In this document: positions 7,910-16,874 of the stretch, piece after piece | How the letters are laid out: each line of letters starts with the position of its first letter | Numbering within the stretch: the first letter of the stretch is position 1 | Source: Rhizobium sp. NLR16a | Lineage (GTDB): Bacteria > Pseudomonadota > Alphaproteobacteria > Rhizobiales > Rhizobiaceae | Length of the DNA: 64,000 bases | Reading direction: 5' to 3' | NCBI RefSeq assembly: GCF_017948245.1 | Contig: NZ_CP072865.1 | Span: forward strand, 310,001-374,000 | Notes under the pieces: generated by a model | Databases searched by the model: none | What the model was told of the DNA's origin: nothing | Seen by the model: only the letters and a program-made list of their open reading frames with translations | Made by a program: the position numbers and the translations under genes

Positions 7910-8347
7910 ATGCTGAGAAGCTTATGCCATCTCCCGAAAGCCATTGGGATACTGACGATGTTCATCGCCACTTTTGCGCTTCCGCTCAGCGTGTATGCCG
8001 AGACGAAAAGCGGTGAAGAAAGCGATCAAAAAGCACCGATTTTAACCGTGGCAGTTATCAATGCGATGCGAAATGCCATTCAAAATCGTTTTTTCCTTCC
8101 CGGCGACCTAAAGGACGCGGGAACCGTTCATCTAAGCTTTCATGTGCACCTTGATAAGGACGGTCGCGTTATAGGCACTCCTGAGACGGAGGTCAGTGGC
8201 GGTAGCGAGCGCACACGGAAAATCATTACCGACGCCGCTCTTCGCGCAGTTACCCGCGCAGCTCCTTACACGATGTTTCCAAAAGACAAATACGATGCCT
8301 GGGAGGAAGTCATTTTGAACTTCGACGCCAGCCAACTGAACCTATAA
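7910..8347 (+). CDS. Stand-alone exported TolA domain III paralogue
   Basis: A 145-residue protein starting immediately after the tolA stop. It has a signal peptide (basic start, hydrophobic core about 10-28, cleavage near VYA-E) and no TolA-like anchor or domain II. Its mature part (about 45-145) aligns with the C-terminus of the neighbouring Tol[15 protein letters not shown] against F-Q-L-D-Q-A-G-N-V-V-G-x-P-E, and [11 protein letters not shown] against W-N-E-M-L-L-T-F-D-A-S. The G+C is low (40% in the 60 bases from 8041). It would be a soluble periplasmic TolA-III domain that could compete for Pal, TolB or phage/bacteriocin contacts; that role is inference. Operon membership is clear. Confidence 0.85.
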   Translation: MLRSLCHLPKAIGILTMFIATFALPLSVYAETKSGEESDQKAPILTVAVINAMRNAIQNRFFLPGDLKDAGTVHLSFHVHLDKDGRVIGTPETEVSGGSERTRKIITDAALRAVTRAAPYTMFPKDKYDAWEEVILNFDASQLNL

Positions 8348-8369
8348 AGTGCTGAAAGGCTTGTTTGAC

Positions 8370-9680
8370 ATGGTCAAGTGTTCCCTCATCCGCGCCCTGA
8401 TGGTCGTCGCCGGTCTAGTCGGGGCCGCAGCCTTTACGACTCCGGCCAACGCTCTTGTCGAGCTCAATATCAACAAAGGTAATATTCAGCCGCTGCCGAT
8501 CGCGGTGACGGACTTCCTGCAAGGTGATATGGGCGCGCAGGTTTCGCAGGTTATTGCTGCCGACCTGCAGCGATCCGGTCTGTTTGCACCGATCAACAAG
8601 ACGGCCTTCATCGAGAAAATCTCCAATCCGGACGCGGCGCCTCGCTTCGAAGACTGGAAGGTCATTAATGCTCAGGCTTTGGTGACCGGCCGCGTCACCC
8701 AGGAAGCGGATGGCCGCCTTCGTGCCGAATTCCGTCTCTGGGATACGTTTGCCGGGCAGCAGATGACCGGGCAGCAGTTCTATACGCAGCCGGAGAATTG
8801 GCGCCGTGTGGCCCACATCATCGCCGACGCGATCTACAAGCAGATCACCGGCGAGGAAGGCTATTTCGACACCCGCGTCGTCTTCGTCTCCGAATCCGGC
8901 ACCAAGCAGCAGCGCAAGCGCCAGCTGGCGATCATGGACCAGGACGGTTTCAACGTGCGGACGCTGACCGACGGCAGCGATCTCGTGTTGACGCCGCGCT
9001 TCTCGCCGAGCCGGCAGGAAGTCACCTACATGTCCTTCGCCAACCAGCAGCCGCGCGTCTACCTGCTGCAGCTCGAAACCGGGCAGCGTGAAGTCGTTGG
9101 CAACTTTCCCGGCATGACCTTCTCGCCGCGTTTTTCGCCTGATGGCCAGAAGGTGATCATGAGCCTCCAGCAGGAAGGCAATTCCAACATCTATACGATG
9201 GACCTGCGCTCGCGCACGACGACGCGGCTGACCTCGACGGCGGCGATCGATACCTCGCCCTCCTATTCGCCTGACGGTGCACGCATCAGCTTCGAAAGCG
9301 ACCGAGGCGGCAAGCCGCAGATCTATGTGATGAACGCCGATGGCTCGGGCCAAACCCGTATTTCCTTCGGGGACGGCTCCTATTCGACGCCGGTTTGGTC
9401 GCCGCGCGGGGATCTCATCGCCTTCACCAAACAGTCCGGCGGCAAGTTCTCGATCGGCGTGATGAAGCCGGATGGCTCGGGCGAGCGCATCCTGACGTCC
9501 GGCTTCCACAATGAAGGCCCGACCTGGGCGCCGAACGGCCGTGTGCTGATGTTCTTCCGCCAGGCGGCAGGCGCGGGTGGCCCGCAACTCTATTCGATTG
9601 ATCTGACCGGTTATAACGAGCAGCTGGTGAAGACGCCGAGCTATGCTTCCGACCCGGCATGGTCGCCGCTGCTGGAGTAG
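8370..9680 (+). CDS. tolB: TolB, periplasmic beta-propeller of Tol-Pal
   Basis: 436 residues: a signal peptide (about 1-30, cleavage near ANA-L), an N-terminal alpha/beta domain with the TolA box following the signal, and a six-bladed WD40-like propeller. The blades are recognisable by repeated F-S-P-x-x-Q/D-G and D-x-x-S-x-x-x-x-L-T patterns from about residue 190 to the end. It binds Pal and TolA in the periplasm. I prefer ATG 8370, which gives a standard signal peptide; a GTG at 8349 in the same frame would add seven residues. The gene returns to the high-GC style of the operon after the low-GC gene before it. Confidence 0.95.
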   Translation: MVKCSLIRALMVVAGLVGAAAFTTPANALVELNINKGNIQPLPIAVTDFLQGDMGAQVSQVIAADLQRSGLFAPINKTAFIEKISNPDAAPRFEDWKVINAQALVTGRVTQEADGRLRAEFRLWDTFAGQQMTGQQFYTQPENWRRVAHIIADAIYKQITGEEGYFDTRVVFVSESGTKQQRKRQLAIMDQDGFNVRTLTDGSDLVLTPRFSPSRQEVTYMSFANQQPRVYLLQLETGQREVVGNFPGMTFSPRFSPDGQKVIMSLQQEGNSNIYTMDLRSRTTTRLTSTAAIDTSPSYSPDGARISFESDRGGKPQIYVMNADGSGQTRISFGDGSYSTPVWSPRGDLIAFTKQSGGKFSIGVMKPDGSGERILTSGFHNEGPTWAPNGRVLMFFRQAAGAGGPQLYSIDLTGYNEQLVKTPSYASDPAWSPLLE

Positions 9681-9752
9681 CGAGTGCATCAATGCCTTTA
9701 TGTCGCCTCAAAGTCGTGGAAACCGGGCGACACGGGACAAATCAGTAAATTG

Positions 9753-9782
9753 TTAACCATAATCTTTGAGGGGCGGTTAACC
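9753..9782 (+). promoter_or_regulatory. Paired TTAACC (CtrA-like) motifs upstream of pal
   Basis: TTAACCAT at 9753-9760 and a second TTAACC at 9777-9782, 24 bases apart, lie 50-80 bases before the pal start in a 152-base gap. TTAACCAT is the CtrA half-site described in alphaproteobacteria; the spacing is not the canonical N7. This suggests that pal has its own promoter in addition to the operon promoter. Confidence 0.4.
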
Positions 9783-9832
9783 GAGTGCGGTTACTGTCCG
9801 GAAACCCTGATGAACTCGCAAGGAGACCGGCC

Positions 9833-10369
9833 ATGAGCCGAATTCATACCCCGGCAATGAGCCGTATGCAGAATTTTGCCCGCAACCCCGTCATGATCGC
9901 GCTTGTCGCCGGTCTCGCGCTTGCAAGCTGCGCGAACAAGAAGAACGGCGGCATGCCGAACAGCGCCGGCGACATGGGTCTCGGCGCAGGCGCCGCGACG
10001 CCGGGCTCGACCCAGGACTTCACGGTCAATGTCGGTGACCGCATCTTTTTCGATACCGACTCCACGTCGATTCGCGCCGATGCCGCTCAGACGCTCGACC
10101 GTCAGGCACAGTGGCTCGGCCGTTATCCGAACTACCAGATCACCGTTGAAGGCCATGCCGACGAACGCGGCACCCGCGAATATAACCTCGCCCTTGGCGC
10201 CCGTCGCGCTGCTGCCACCAAGGACTACCTCGCTTCGCGCGGCGTTCCGGCGCAGCGCATGAAGACGATCTCCTACGGCAAGGAACGGCCGGTCGCCGTC
10301 TGCGACGATATTTCCTGCTGGTCGCAGAACCGCCGCGCGGTCACCGTGCTCGGCGGCGCCGGCATGTAA
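9833..10369 (+). CDS. pal: Pal, peptidoglycan-associated lipoprotein
   Basis: 178 residues with a lipoprotein signal ending L-A-S-C (lipidated Cys33), a short flexible Gly/Ala linker, then an OmpA-like peptidoglycan-binding domain (about 63-175). That domain shows I-F-F-D-T-D-S at 71-77, GHADERGT at 107-114 and N-L-A-L-G-A-R-R at 118-125, the diaminopimelate-binding signature. Pal anchors the outer membrane to the wall and is bound by TolB and TolA. ATG 9833 has AAGGAG upstream; an in-frame ATG at 9857 would shorten the N-region but leave the lipobox intact. A strong terminator follows. Confidence 0.96.
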   Translation: MSRIHTPAMSRMQNFARNPVMIALVAGLALASCANKKNGGMPNSAGDMGLGAGAATPGSTQDFTVNVGDRIFFDTDSTSIRADAAQTLDRQAQWLGRYPNYQITVEGHADERGTREYNLALGARRAAATKDYLASRGVPAQRMKTISYGKERPVAVCDDISCWSQNRRAVTVLGGAGM

Positions 10370-10394
10370 TTTCCAGTTATAATTGGTTTTACGG

Positions 10395-10427
10395 AGGCGG
10401 TCCCATCCGGGGCCGCCTTTTCTTTTT
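10395..10427 (+). terminator. Rho-independent terminator after pal
   Basis: A 10-bp stem, AGGCGGTCCC pairing with GGGGCCGCCT around an ATCC loop, is followed by a T-rich run to 10427. It separates pal from cpoB, so cpoB may depend on read-through or its own start site. Confidence 0.85.
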
Positions 10428-10528
10428 GACCACACTTTGGCCAGACTCCGTTGCTTTTTGACAGCAATTGGAAAAATCTCCTGTTCGTGCCTCACGGCGC
10501 GAAGAATCACTGGGACAGGACGATACAT

Positions 10529-11518
10529 ATGAAGAAACTTGTCGTGGCAGGCATGCTGTGCCTGGCGGCTATGACCGGGAGCGAACGAGCGGCTTACTCG
10601 GCCTCGTTCTTCGGGCTGCATCTTGGCGGCCGATCCGCGGAACAGCAGCCGGCCCCTCCCGTCGTCAGGGTGCAGAGCGGGGACGCGGAAATCCGTGTGC
10701 AGCAGCTCGAAGAGCAAATGCGGCAGCTGAACGGCCGAATCGAGGAGATGAGCTTTCAGCTCCTGCAGATGCAGGAGACGATCCGCAAGCAGCAGGAAGA
10801 CAATGAATTCCGCTTCCAGCAGCTCGAAAAAACCGGTAGCGGCGGCGGTGGCGCCAAGGCTCCGGTCAAAAAGAGCGAGACCGATGTCGCTCCGGCAGCG
10901 TCCGGGAGCGACGACGTCGCCAGGGTGATCCAAGCACCGCAGGGGGCCGAAACGGCTCCCTCCACCGATGTGCCCAGTAATACCGGCCTCGGCCAGCCTC
11001 CGAAGCAGCTCGGCTCGATCGACTTCGATCAGAACGGCAACGCGATCGGCGGAAGCGTCGACGAAAACGCCACTATCGGTTCCGCCCCGATTCCCAATGC
11101 CAATAGCGGGACGCCGCAGCAGACGGCCTCGCTCGGCAACGAGGCGGATCAGTACAAGTCAGCCTACGGCCACGTATTGTCAGGCGATTACGGCACGGCC
11201 GAGCAGGAATTCAACCAGTACATCGCCCGTTACCCGAGCAGTGCGCGGGCGGCGGACGCCAATTTCTGGCTCGGCGAGGCGCTTTATTCACAGGGCAAAT
11301 ACAACGAGGCGGCCAAGACTTTCCTCAACGCGCATCAGAAATACGGTAGCTCGGAAAAAGCGCCGGAAATGCTGCTGAAGCTCGGCATGTCGCTTGCGGC
11401 CCTCGACAATAAAGAGACGGCCTGCGCGACCCTGCGCGAAGTCTCGAAGCGTTATCCCAAGGCGTCACGCGCCGTCATAAGCAAGGTTGCGAGCGAACAG
11501 AAACGCCTCGCCTGCTGA
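10529..11518 (+). CDS. cpoB: CpoB (YbgF), Tol-Pal-associated TPR protein
   Basis: A 329-residue periplasmic protein with a signal peptide (about 1-25), a coiled-coil segment rich in Gln, Glu and Leu (about 50-105), a low-complexity linker, and C-terminal tetratricopeptide repeats (about 205-325). The TPR part contains A-Y-x-x-V-L-S-G-D-Y-x-x-A-E-x-x-F, F-W-L-G-E-A-L-Y-S-Q-G-K-Y and K-A-P-E-M-L-L-K-L-G-M-S-L. This layout is that of CpoB, which coordinates Tol-Pal with peptidoglycan synthesis. ATG 10529 gives the signal peptide; the frame is open from 10451. It follows the pal terminator, so its coupling to the operon is weaker than for the genes before. Confidence 0.93.
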   Translation: MKKLVVAGMLCLAAMTGSERAAYSASFFGLHLGGRSAEQQPAPPVVRVQSGDAEIRVQQLEEQMRQLNGRIEEMSFQLLQMQETIRKQQEDNEFRFQQLEKTGSGGGGAKAPVKKSETDVAPAASGSDDVARVIQAPQGAETAPSTDVPSNTGLGQPPKQLGSIDFDQNGNAIGGSVDENATIGSAPIPNANSGTPQQTASLGNEADQYKSAYGHVLSGDYGTAEQEFNQYIARYPSSARAADANFWLGEALYSQGKYNEAAKTFLNAHQKYGSSEKAPEMLLKLGMSLAALDNKETACATLREVSKRYPKASRAVISKVASEQKRLAC

Positions 11519-11529
11519 GGTCTTCCGGA

Positions 11530-12990
11530 ATGTCTCCGGAAGCCGCATCGCCTCGAGAGGCAATCCTTCAGTTTCTCGCATCGCTTCGAAGTCCTGCGCG
11601 TATTCTCGTCGCGATCTCGGGCGGCAGCGATTCCAGCGGCCTGCTTCTCCTCCTCGATGAAGCCGTGAAGGCCGCGCCCCATCTTGAAATTTCCCTTTGT
11701 GCCGCGACGGTCGACCACGCGCTACGCGCCGGCTCCGCAGACGAGGCGCGAGAGGTCGCAGCCCTCTGTGCATCCCTCGGCATTCCCCATATTATCTCGA
11801 CATGGCAAGGCGAAAAGCCGAAAACCGGCATCATGGCTGCGGCCCGCGAAGCCCGTTACAGCCTTCTGGCCGAGGCAGCGGAAGCGTTCGGCGCCAATCT
11901 TATCGTCACCGGCCATACGCTGGACGACCAGCGTGAAACGCTGCGGATGCGCGGGATGCGAACAGAGCAACTTTCGAGCGGTATCGCCGACGCCGTGCTC
12001 TTCGACCGGCGCCTCTGGATCCTGCGGCCGCTTCTTTTTGTCGCGCGGGCGGATATACGCGCTTTCCTGCGGGCGCGGGGCGTGCGGTGGATCGACGATC
12101 CGAGCAATGAGGATACCAAGTACGAGCGTGTGCGGATGCGCCGGCAGCTGTCTGCCGGTCCTGCGGCGGAGACGGATATTCGCGCAGTCTGGGAAGAAAG
12201 GCTGGCCCTGTCGTCTCGAGCCGCCGAGTGGCTGGATTGTCATTTCCAGCTTCACGGCGGCGTGCTTGGGCAGGTAATGCCCGACGGGTTGCGGCAGGAC
12301 CATGCGGTCCTCGACTATACGCTCGGCCGCCTGACAGCCGTGTTCGGCGGGCAGCCATTCGCGCCGGGCAGGGTGCAGATGGACCGTGTTCTCGCATTCG
12401 CCGCCGGCAGCGAGCCGGGACGGATGACCACCGGCCGAGTGGTGTTCGATCTCAGGTGCGATGGGCTTTATCTGGCGCGGGAGAACCGGGGGATAATGCC
12501 GCTGGTGTTGCGGCCGGGGGAGGCTGGGGTTTGGGATGGGAGGTTCCGTGTTGAAAACCGGCTACGAACGACCATGAGGGTGGAAGCTCAGGCCACGCGC
12601 TCCGCCCTCATTCCTGTGCCCGTCACAGGAATCCAGCCGCCGCGGGTCGGCGCGGCGAATGACTCATCGATGCGTAACAAGTCTTCTGCGCCCAAGGACT
12701 TGGACGCGCTGGAATCCTGTGACGGGCACAGGAATGAGGGAGGGCGGGACAGGGGGCTTCCCAAATCCGCATGGAAACGCGTAATCGAGTCGGCGCCCGC
12801 CTTATCCTCAGATGGAGCCTATTTATCTCCAGAATCCGCTTCAATGGTTGAATTGACGCCCTATTTCGCACCCTTCGACCGCTTTTTGACACGATTTGAT
12901 TTCATCTTTGCCGACAGGCTTTCGGCGGTTTTCGCGATGGCGCCCTATGCGGGGCTGCCTTTAAGAAGTATTGACGGAAAAACCATCTGA
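11530..12990 (+). CDS. tilS: tRNA(Ile)-lysidine synthetase TilS carrying an in-frame palindromic insertion
   Basis: Modifies C34 of tRNA-Ile2(CAU) to lysidine with ATP, so AUA is read as isoleucine. The PP-loop SGGSDS lies near residues 29-34, with the following DHALR and GHTLDDQ N-type ATPase motifs intact. The C-terminal part is divergent, as in other alphaproteobacteria. The protein is 486 residues, longer than the usual 430-odd. The excess maps to residues about 357-405, where the DNA is a nested palindrome (12603-12742) shared with the sqd operon gap. The frame stays open across it, so the element adds about 46 low-complexity residues between the core and a conserved-looking C-terminus. 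It begins 11 bases after cpoB. Confidence 0.9.
   Translation: MSPEAASPREAILQFLASLRSPARILVAISGGSDSSGLLLLLDEAVKAAPHLEISLCAATVDHALRAGSADEAREVAALCASLGIPHIISTWQGEKPKTGIMAAAREARYSLLAEAAEAFGANLIVTGHTLDDQRETLRMRGMRTEQLSSGIADAVLFDRRLWILRPLLFVARADIRAFLRARGVRWIDDPSNEDTKYERVRMRRQLSAGPAAETDIRAVWEERLALSSRAAEWLDCHFQLHGGVLGQVMPDGLRQDHAVLDYTLGRLTAVFGGQPFAPGRVQMDRVLAFAAGSEPGRMTTGRVVFDLRCDGLYLARENRGIMPLVLRPGEAGVWDGRFRVENRLRTTMRVEAQATRSALIPVPVTGIQPPRVGAANDSSMRNKSSAPKDLDALESCDGHRNEGGRDRGLPKSAWKRVIESAPALSSDGAYLSPESASMVELTPYFAPFDRFLTRFDFIFADRLSAVFAMAPYAGLPLRSIDGKTI
12603..12742. repeat. Nested palindromic repeat element, copy 2 (inside tilS)
   Basis: The left arm (12605-12636) starts CCCTCATTCCTGTG and the right arm ends CACAGGAATGAGGG near 12740; the 32-base arms are inverted complements with about one mismatch. 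Inside are a CCTGTGCCCGTCACAGG hairpin and the TGCGCCCAAGGAC...GGACGCGCTGGA block. Copy 1 at 3178-3314 has the same blocks in the same order. This copy is translated in frame as part of tilS, with no stop codon, resembling the protein-coding palindromes described in Rickettsia. Confidence 0.85.
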
Positions 12991-13003
12991 CTTGGGGGAT
13001 TGC

Positions 13004-13035
13004 CTTGGCAATAGCGCGGCGCAACCCTATGTTAG
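13004..13035 (+). promoter_or_regulatory. Sigma-32 (RpoH) type promoter for ftsH
   Basis: CTTG (13004-13007), 18 bases, then CCTATGTTAG (13026-13035) matches the alphaproteobacterial RpoH consensus CTTG-N17/18-CYTATNTNNG at every specified position. It lies 54 bases before the ftsH ATG. Heat-shock control of ftsH is established in other proteobacteria. Confidence 0.75.
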
Positions 13036-13088
13036 AACCTAATTAAGACGGTCGCCATGAGGCGGCTGTTGCAGTGCTGGGGAGTTCA

Positions 13089-15020
13089 ATGAACCCTAAC
13101 TTACGTAATTTCGCATTGTGGGCGATCATCGCGCTTCTGCTGATCGCCCTTTTCAGCATGTTTCAGACGGCGCCGGCGCAGACGGGTTCCCGCGATATCC
13201 CTTATTCGCAGTTTCTGCGTGAGGTTGATGCGGGCCGTGTGAAGGAAGTCGTGGTCACGGGCAACCGTGTCTCGGGAAGCTATGTTGAAAATGGCTCCAC
13301 CTTCCAGACCTATTCGCCTGTCATCGACGACAGCCTGCTTGATCGCCTGCAGCAGAAGAATGTGCTGGTTTCCGCCCGTCCAGAAACGGATGGTTCTTCG
13401 GGTTTTTTGAGCTATCTCGGCACGCTGTTGCCGATGCTTCTCATTCTCGGCGTCTGGCTGTTTTTCATGCGACAGATGCAGGGCGGCTCCCGCGGCGCGA
13501 TGGGTTTCGGCAAGTCCAAGGCCAAGCTGCTGACGGAAGCGCATGGCCGGGTGACCTTTGAAGACGTCGCCGGCGTCGACGAGGCCAAGCAGGATCTCGA
13601 GGAAATCGTTGAATTCCTGCGTGATCCGCAGAAGTTCCAGCGTCTCGGTGGCAAGATCCCGCGCGGTGTGCTGCTGGTCGGCCCTCCGGGCACCGGTAAG
13701 ACGCTGCTCGCCCGCTCTGTCGCCGGCGAAGCCAACGTGCCCTTCTTCACCATTTCGGGTTCCGACTTCGTCGAAATGTTCGTCGGCGTCGGTGCAAGCC
13801 GCGTGCGCGACATGTTCGAGCAGGCGAAGAAGAATGCGCCCTGCATCATCTTCATCGACGAAATCGATGCCGTCGGCCGCCATCGCGGCGCCGGTCTCGG
13901 CGGTGGCAACGACGAACGCGAGCAGACGCTGAACCAGTTGCTGGTCGAGATGGATGGTTTCGAGGCGAATGAAGGCGTGATCCTGATTGCCGCCACCAAC
14001 CGCCCCGACGTCCTCGACCCGGCGCTGCTGCGTCCCGGCCGTTTCGACCGCCAGGTCGTGGTGCCGAACCCCGACATCGTCGGCCGGGAGCGCATCCTCA
14101 AAGTGCATGCCCGCAACGTTCCGCTGGCGCCGAATGTCGATCTCAAGGTTCTTGCCCGCGGCACGCCCGGTTTCTCCGGTGCCGATCTGATGAACCTCGT
14201 CAATGAAGCCGCCCTCATGGCTGCCCGCCGCAACAAGCGTGTCGTCACCATGCAGGAGTTCGAGGACGCCAAGGACAAGATCATGATGGGCGCCGAGCGC
14301 CGTTCCTCGGCAATGACCGAAGCGGAGAAGAAGCTCACCGCCTACCACGAGGCCGGCCACGCCATCACCGCGCTTAACGTCGCTGTTGCCGATCCGCTGC
14401 ACAAGGCGACGATCATTCCGCGCGGCCGTGCGCTCGGCATGGTCATGCAGCTTCCCGAGGGCGATCGCTACTCGATGAGCTACAAATGGATGGTCTCGCG
14501 CCTCTGCATCATGATGGGCGGCCGTGTCGCCGAGGAACTCACCTTCGGCAAGGAGAACATCACTTCAGGCGCGTCTTCAGACATCGAGCAGGCCACCAAG
14601 CTTGCCCGCGCCATGGTCACGCAGTGGGGCTTCTCCGATCAGCTCGGTCAGGTCGCTTATGGCGAGAATCAGCAGGAAGTCTTCCTCGGTCACTCGGTTT
14701 CGCAGTCGAAGAATGTTTCAGAGGCGACCGCGCAGAAGATCGACAACGAAGTGCGCCGCCTGATCGACGAAGCCTATTCGCAGGCCCGAACGATCCTGAC
14801 GGAAAAGCACGACGAATTCGTCGCCCTTGCCGAAGGTCTGCTCGAATACGAGACCTTGACCGGTGATGAGATCAAGGCGCTGATCCGCGGTGAGAAGCCC
14901 TCCCGCGATCTCGGCGACGATTCGCCGCCGAGCCGTGGATCGGCGGTTCCGAAGGCCGGCGTGCGGCCTGCCACCAAGGGTGATGAGCCCGAAGCCGGTC
15001 TCGAACCGCAGCCGCATTGA
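13089..15020 (+). CDS. ftsH: FtsH, ATP-dependent membrane zinc metalloprotease
   Basis: A 643-residue AAA+ protease anchored by two N-terminal helices (about 8-24 and 110-128) around a periplasmic domain. It has Walker A GPPGTGKT at about 198-205, Walker B I-I-F-I-D-E-I-D near 253, the second-region-of-homology R-P-G-R-F-D-R-Q, and zinc site H420-E-A-G-H424 with the distal Asp region. It degrades misfolded membrane proteins and regulators such as LpxC-type targets. ATG 13089 has GGGGAG upstream. The Gly/Pro/Ser-rich C-tail is typical of rhizobial FtsH. A sigma-32-type promoter precedes it and a terminator follows. Confidence 0.97.
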   Translation: MNPNLRNFALWAIIALLLIALFSMFQTAPAQTGSRDIPYSQFLREVDAGRVKEVVVTGNRVSGSYVENGSTFQTYSPVIDDSLLDRLQQKNVLVSARPETDGSSGFLSYLGTLLPMLLILGVWLFFMRQMQGGSRGAMGFGKSKAKLLTEAHGRVTFEDVAGVDEAKQDLEEIVEFLRDPQKFQRLGGKIPRGVLLVGPPGTGKTLLARSVAGEANVPFFTISGSDFVEMFVGVGASRVRDMFEQAKKNAPCIIFIDEIDAVGRHRGAGLGGGNDEREQTLNQLLVEMDGFEANEGVILIAATNRPDVLDPALLRPGRFDRQVVVPNPDIVGRERILKVHARNVPLAPNVDLKVLARGTPGFSGADLMNLVNEAALMAARRNKRVVTMQEFEDAKDKIMMGAERRSSAMTEAEKKLTAYHEAGHAITALNVAVADPLHKATIIPRGRALGMVMQLPEGDRYSMSYKWMVSRLCIMMGGRVAEELTFGKENITSGASSDIEQATKLARAMVTQWGFSDQLGQVAYGENQQEVFLGHSVSQSKNVSEATAQKIDNEVRRLIDEAYSQARTILTEKHDEFVALAEGLLEYETLTGDEIKALIRGEKPSRDLGDDSPPSRGSAVPKAGVRPATKGDEPEAGLEPQPH

Positions 15021-15043
15021 AGCTGTGACAGCATCTCGAAAAC

Positions 15044-15080
15044 AGGCCGGATTTCCGCTATGGGAGATCCGGCCTTTTTT
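15044..15080 (+). terminator. Rho-independent terminator after ftsH
   Basis: A 9-bp stem, AGGCCGGAT pairing with ATCCGGCCT around a 13-base loop, is followed by six or more T residues. It ends the ftsH transcript before the 240-base gap to glmM. Confidence 0.85.
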
Positions 15081-15262
15081 ATTGGTAACGGGATATAATC
15101 ATTTTTCTCGCTAATTTACGTGCCGATTGCCGCAATTTGTGGCATTCCGCTGAAGAGAAGCAAGCATGAATCACGCTCCTGGACTGACGACAATCCACTG
15201 AAGCCGGATTTGCTTGGAACGATGCGCTGCCTGGAATGGCGCGCCAAAGCGCAGGAGTGCAG

Positions 15263-16615
15263 ATGAAAAGACGCTATTTCGGTACGGACGGTATTCGCGG
15301 TCAATCCAACGTCTTCCCGATGACGCCGGATCTCGCCATGCGGGTCGGCATCGCCGCCGGCACGATCTTCCGCCGGGGCAACCACCGTCATCGCGTTGTC
15401 ATCGGCAAGGATACGCGCCTTTCCGGCTATATGCTTGAGAACGCCATGGTGGCAGGCTTCACGGCTGCGGGCCTCGACGCCTTCATTCTCGGCCCGATTC
15501 CGACGCCTGCCGTCGCCATGCTGACGCGTTCGCTGCGCTGCGATATCGGCGTGATGATCTCCGCTTCGCACAATCCTTATGAAGATAACGGCATCAAACT
15601 GTTCGGCCCCGACGGCTACAAGCTTTCGGACGACATCGAGGCCGAGATCGAGGACCTGCTCGAAAAGGATCTGAACGCGCAGCTTGCCAAGTCCGACGAT
15701 ATCGGCCGCGCCAAACGCGTCGACGGCGTGCATGATCGTTATATCGAACATGCCAAGCGCACACTGCCGCGCGACGTGACGCTGCAAGGGCTGAGGGTCG
15801 CGATCGATTGCGCCAATGGTGCTGCCTACAAGGTGGCGCCCGCCGTGCTCTGGGAGCTCGGCGCCGATGTCGTTACCATCGGCAACGAACCGAACGGCAC
15901 CAATATCAATCTCAATTGCGGTTCCACCAGTCCCGTCGCATTGCAGAAGAAAGTCGATGAGGTTCGCGCCGATATCGGTATCGCGCTCGACGGCGACGCG
16001 GACCGCGTCATCATTATCGACGAGAACGGTTCGATCGTTGACGGCGACCAGCTGATGGCCGTCATCGCCGAGAGCTGGGCCGAGAGCCAGCAGCTGCGCG
16101 GCAACGGTATCGTCGCCACTGTCATGTCCAATCTCGGCCTCGAGCGTTTCCTCGACGAACGCGGCATGGCGCTTGCCCGCACAAAGGTCGGCGACCGCTA
16201 CGTTGTCGAGCATATGCGCCAGCACAATTACAATGTCGGCGGCGAGCAATCGGGACACATCGTGCTTTCGGATTACGGTACGACAGGCGACGGTCTGGTC
16301 GCAGCGCTGCAGATCCTTGCCGCGGTCAAGCGCACCGGCCGCACCGTCAGCGAAGTCTGCCGGCGCTTCGAGCCGGTGCCGCAGCTCCTGCGCAATGTCC
16401 GCATCAGCGGCGGCAAGCCGCTGGAGGATATTCAGGTACAGAAGGCGATTGCCGATGCCGAAGCCGAGCTCGCCAGAAACGGCCGCCTCGTCATCCGGCC
16501 TTCGGGCACCGAGCCGTTGATCCGCGTCATGGCCGAGGGCGACGACCGCACTCAGATCGAGCGCATCGTCAACGAGCTGATCGGGATGATCTCGAATGTC
16601 CGGACCGCTGCCTGA
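15263..16615 (+). CDS. glmM: Phosphoglucosamine mutase
   Basis: Interconverts glucosamine-6-phosphate and glucosamine-1-phosphate for UDP-GlcNAc, and hence peptidoglycan and LPS precursors. It is 450 residues, the standard size for the alpha-D-phosphohexomutase superfamily. It starts with the [10 protein letters not shown] signature, has the phosphoserine loop I-S-A-S-H-N-P with S102, the metal-binding DGDADR near 243-248, the sugar-binding G-E-Q-S-G-H segment, and the C-terminal R-P-S-G-T-E-P phosphate loop. ATG 15263 has an AGGAG ribosome site. The ftsH-glmM adjacency is common in proteobacteria. Confidence 0.97.
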   Translation: MKRRYFGTDGIRGQSNVFPMTPDLAMRVGIAAGTIFRRGNHRHRVVIGKDTRLSGYMLENAMVAGFTAAGLDAFILGPIPTPAVAMLTRSLRCDIGVMISASHNPYEDNGIKLFGPDGYKLSDDIEAEIEDLLEKDLNAQLAKSDDIGRAKRVDGVHDRYIEHAKRTLPRDVTLQGLRVAIDCANGAAYKVAPAVLWELGADVVTIGNEPNGTNINLNCGSTSPVALQKKVDEVRADIGIALDGDADRVIIIDENGSIVDGDQLMAVIAESWAESQQLRGNGIVATVMSNLGLERFLDERGMALARTKVGDRYVVEHMRQHNYNVGGEQSGHIVLSDYGTTGDGLVAALQILAAVKRTGRTVSEVCRRFEPVPQLLRNVRISGGKPLEDIQVQKAIADAEAELARNGRLVIRPSGTEPLIRVMAEGDDRTQIERIVNELIGMISNVRTAA

Positions 16616-16639
16616 CACTCTGTGTGAACAGATAATCAA

Positions 16640-16669
16640 AAGGCCGGTGCGTGAGCGCCGGCTTTTTTG
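16640..16669 (+). terminator. Rho-independent terminator after glmM
   Basis: An 8-bp stem, GCCGGTGC pairing with GCGCCGGC around a GTGA tetraloop (16643-16662), is followed by TTTTTT. Confidence 0.88.
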
Positions 16670-16774
16670 TTGTGCACGTCGGCGGCATGTATCTCTGCTC
16701 AAACCATTTTCCGACGCAGTCGATCTTCTGTTTCATGCGACTTCGATGCTTGAAATCAAAGTAAATAAGCGTGG

Positions 16775-16790
16775 TTAAGCAGCTTTTAAC
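16775..16790 (+). promoter_or_regulatory. Perfect CtrA box upstream of the outer-membrane protein gene
   Basis: TTAA (16775-16778), seven bases, TTAAC (16786-16790) is an exact TTAA-N7-TTAAC box, 85 bases before the start of the beta-barrel protein gene. CtrA control of the related Omp25 is known in Brucella. Confidence 0.6.
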
Positions 16791-16874
16791 GTTTTCAATT
16801 CATTATCCATGCCAAGCGTATCAGATTGGCAGCGACTGAGCCTGCCGACGCAACGGGATTTTGGAGTGAAATCC

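Noticed and set aside
15116..16702. 528-codon minus-strand frame
   Set aside because: Antisense shadow of glmM, with no protein-like motif and no ribosome site.
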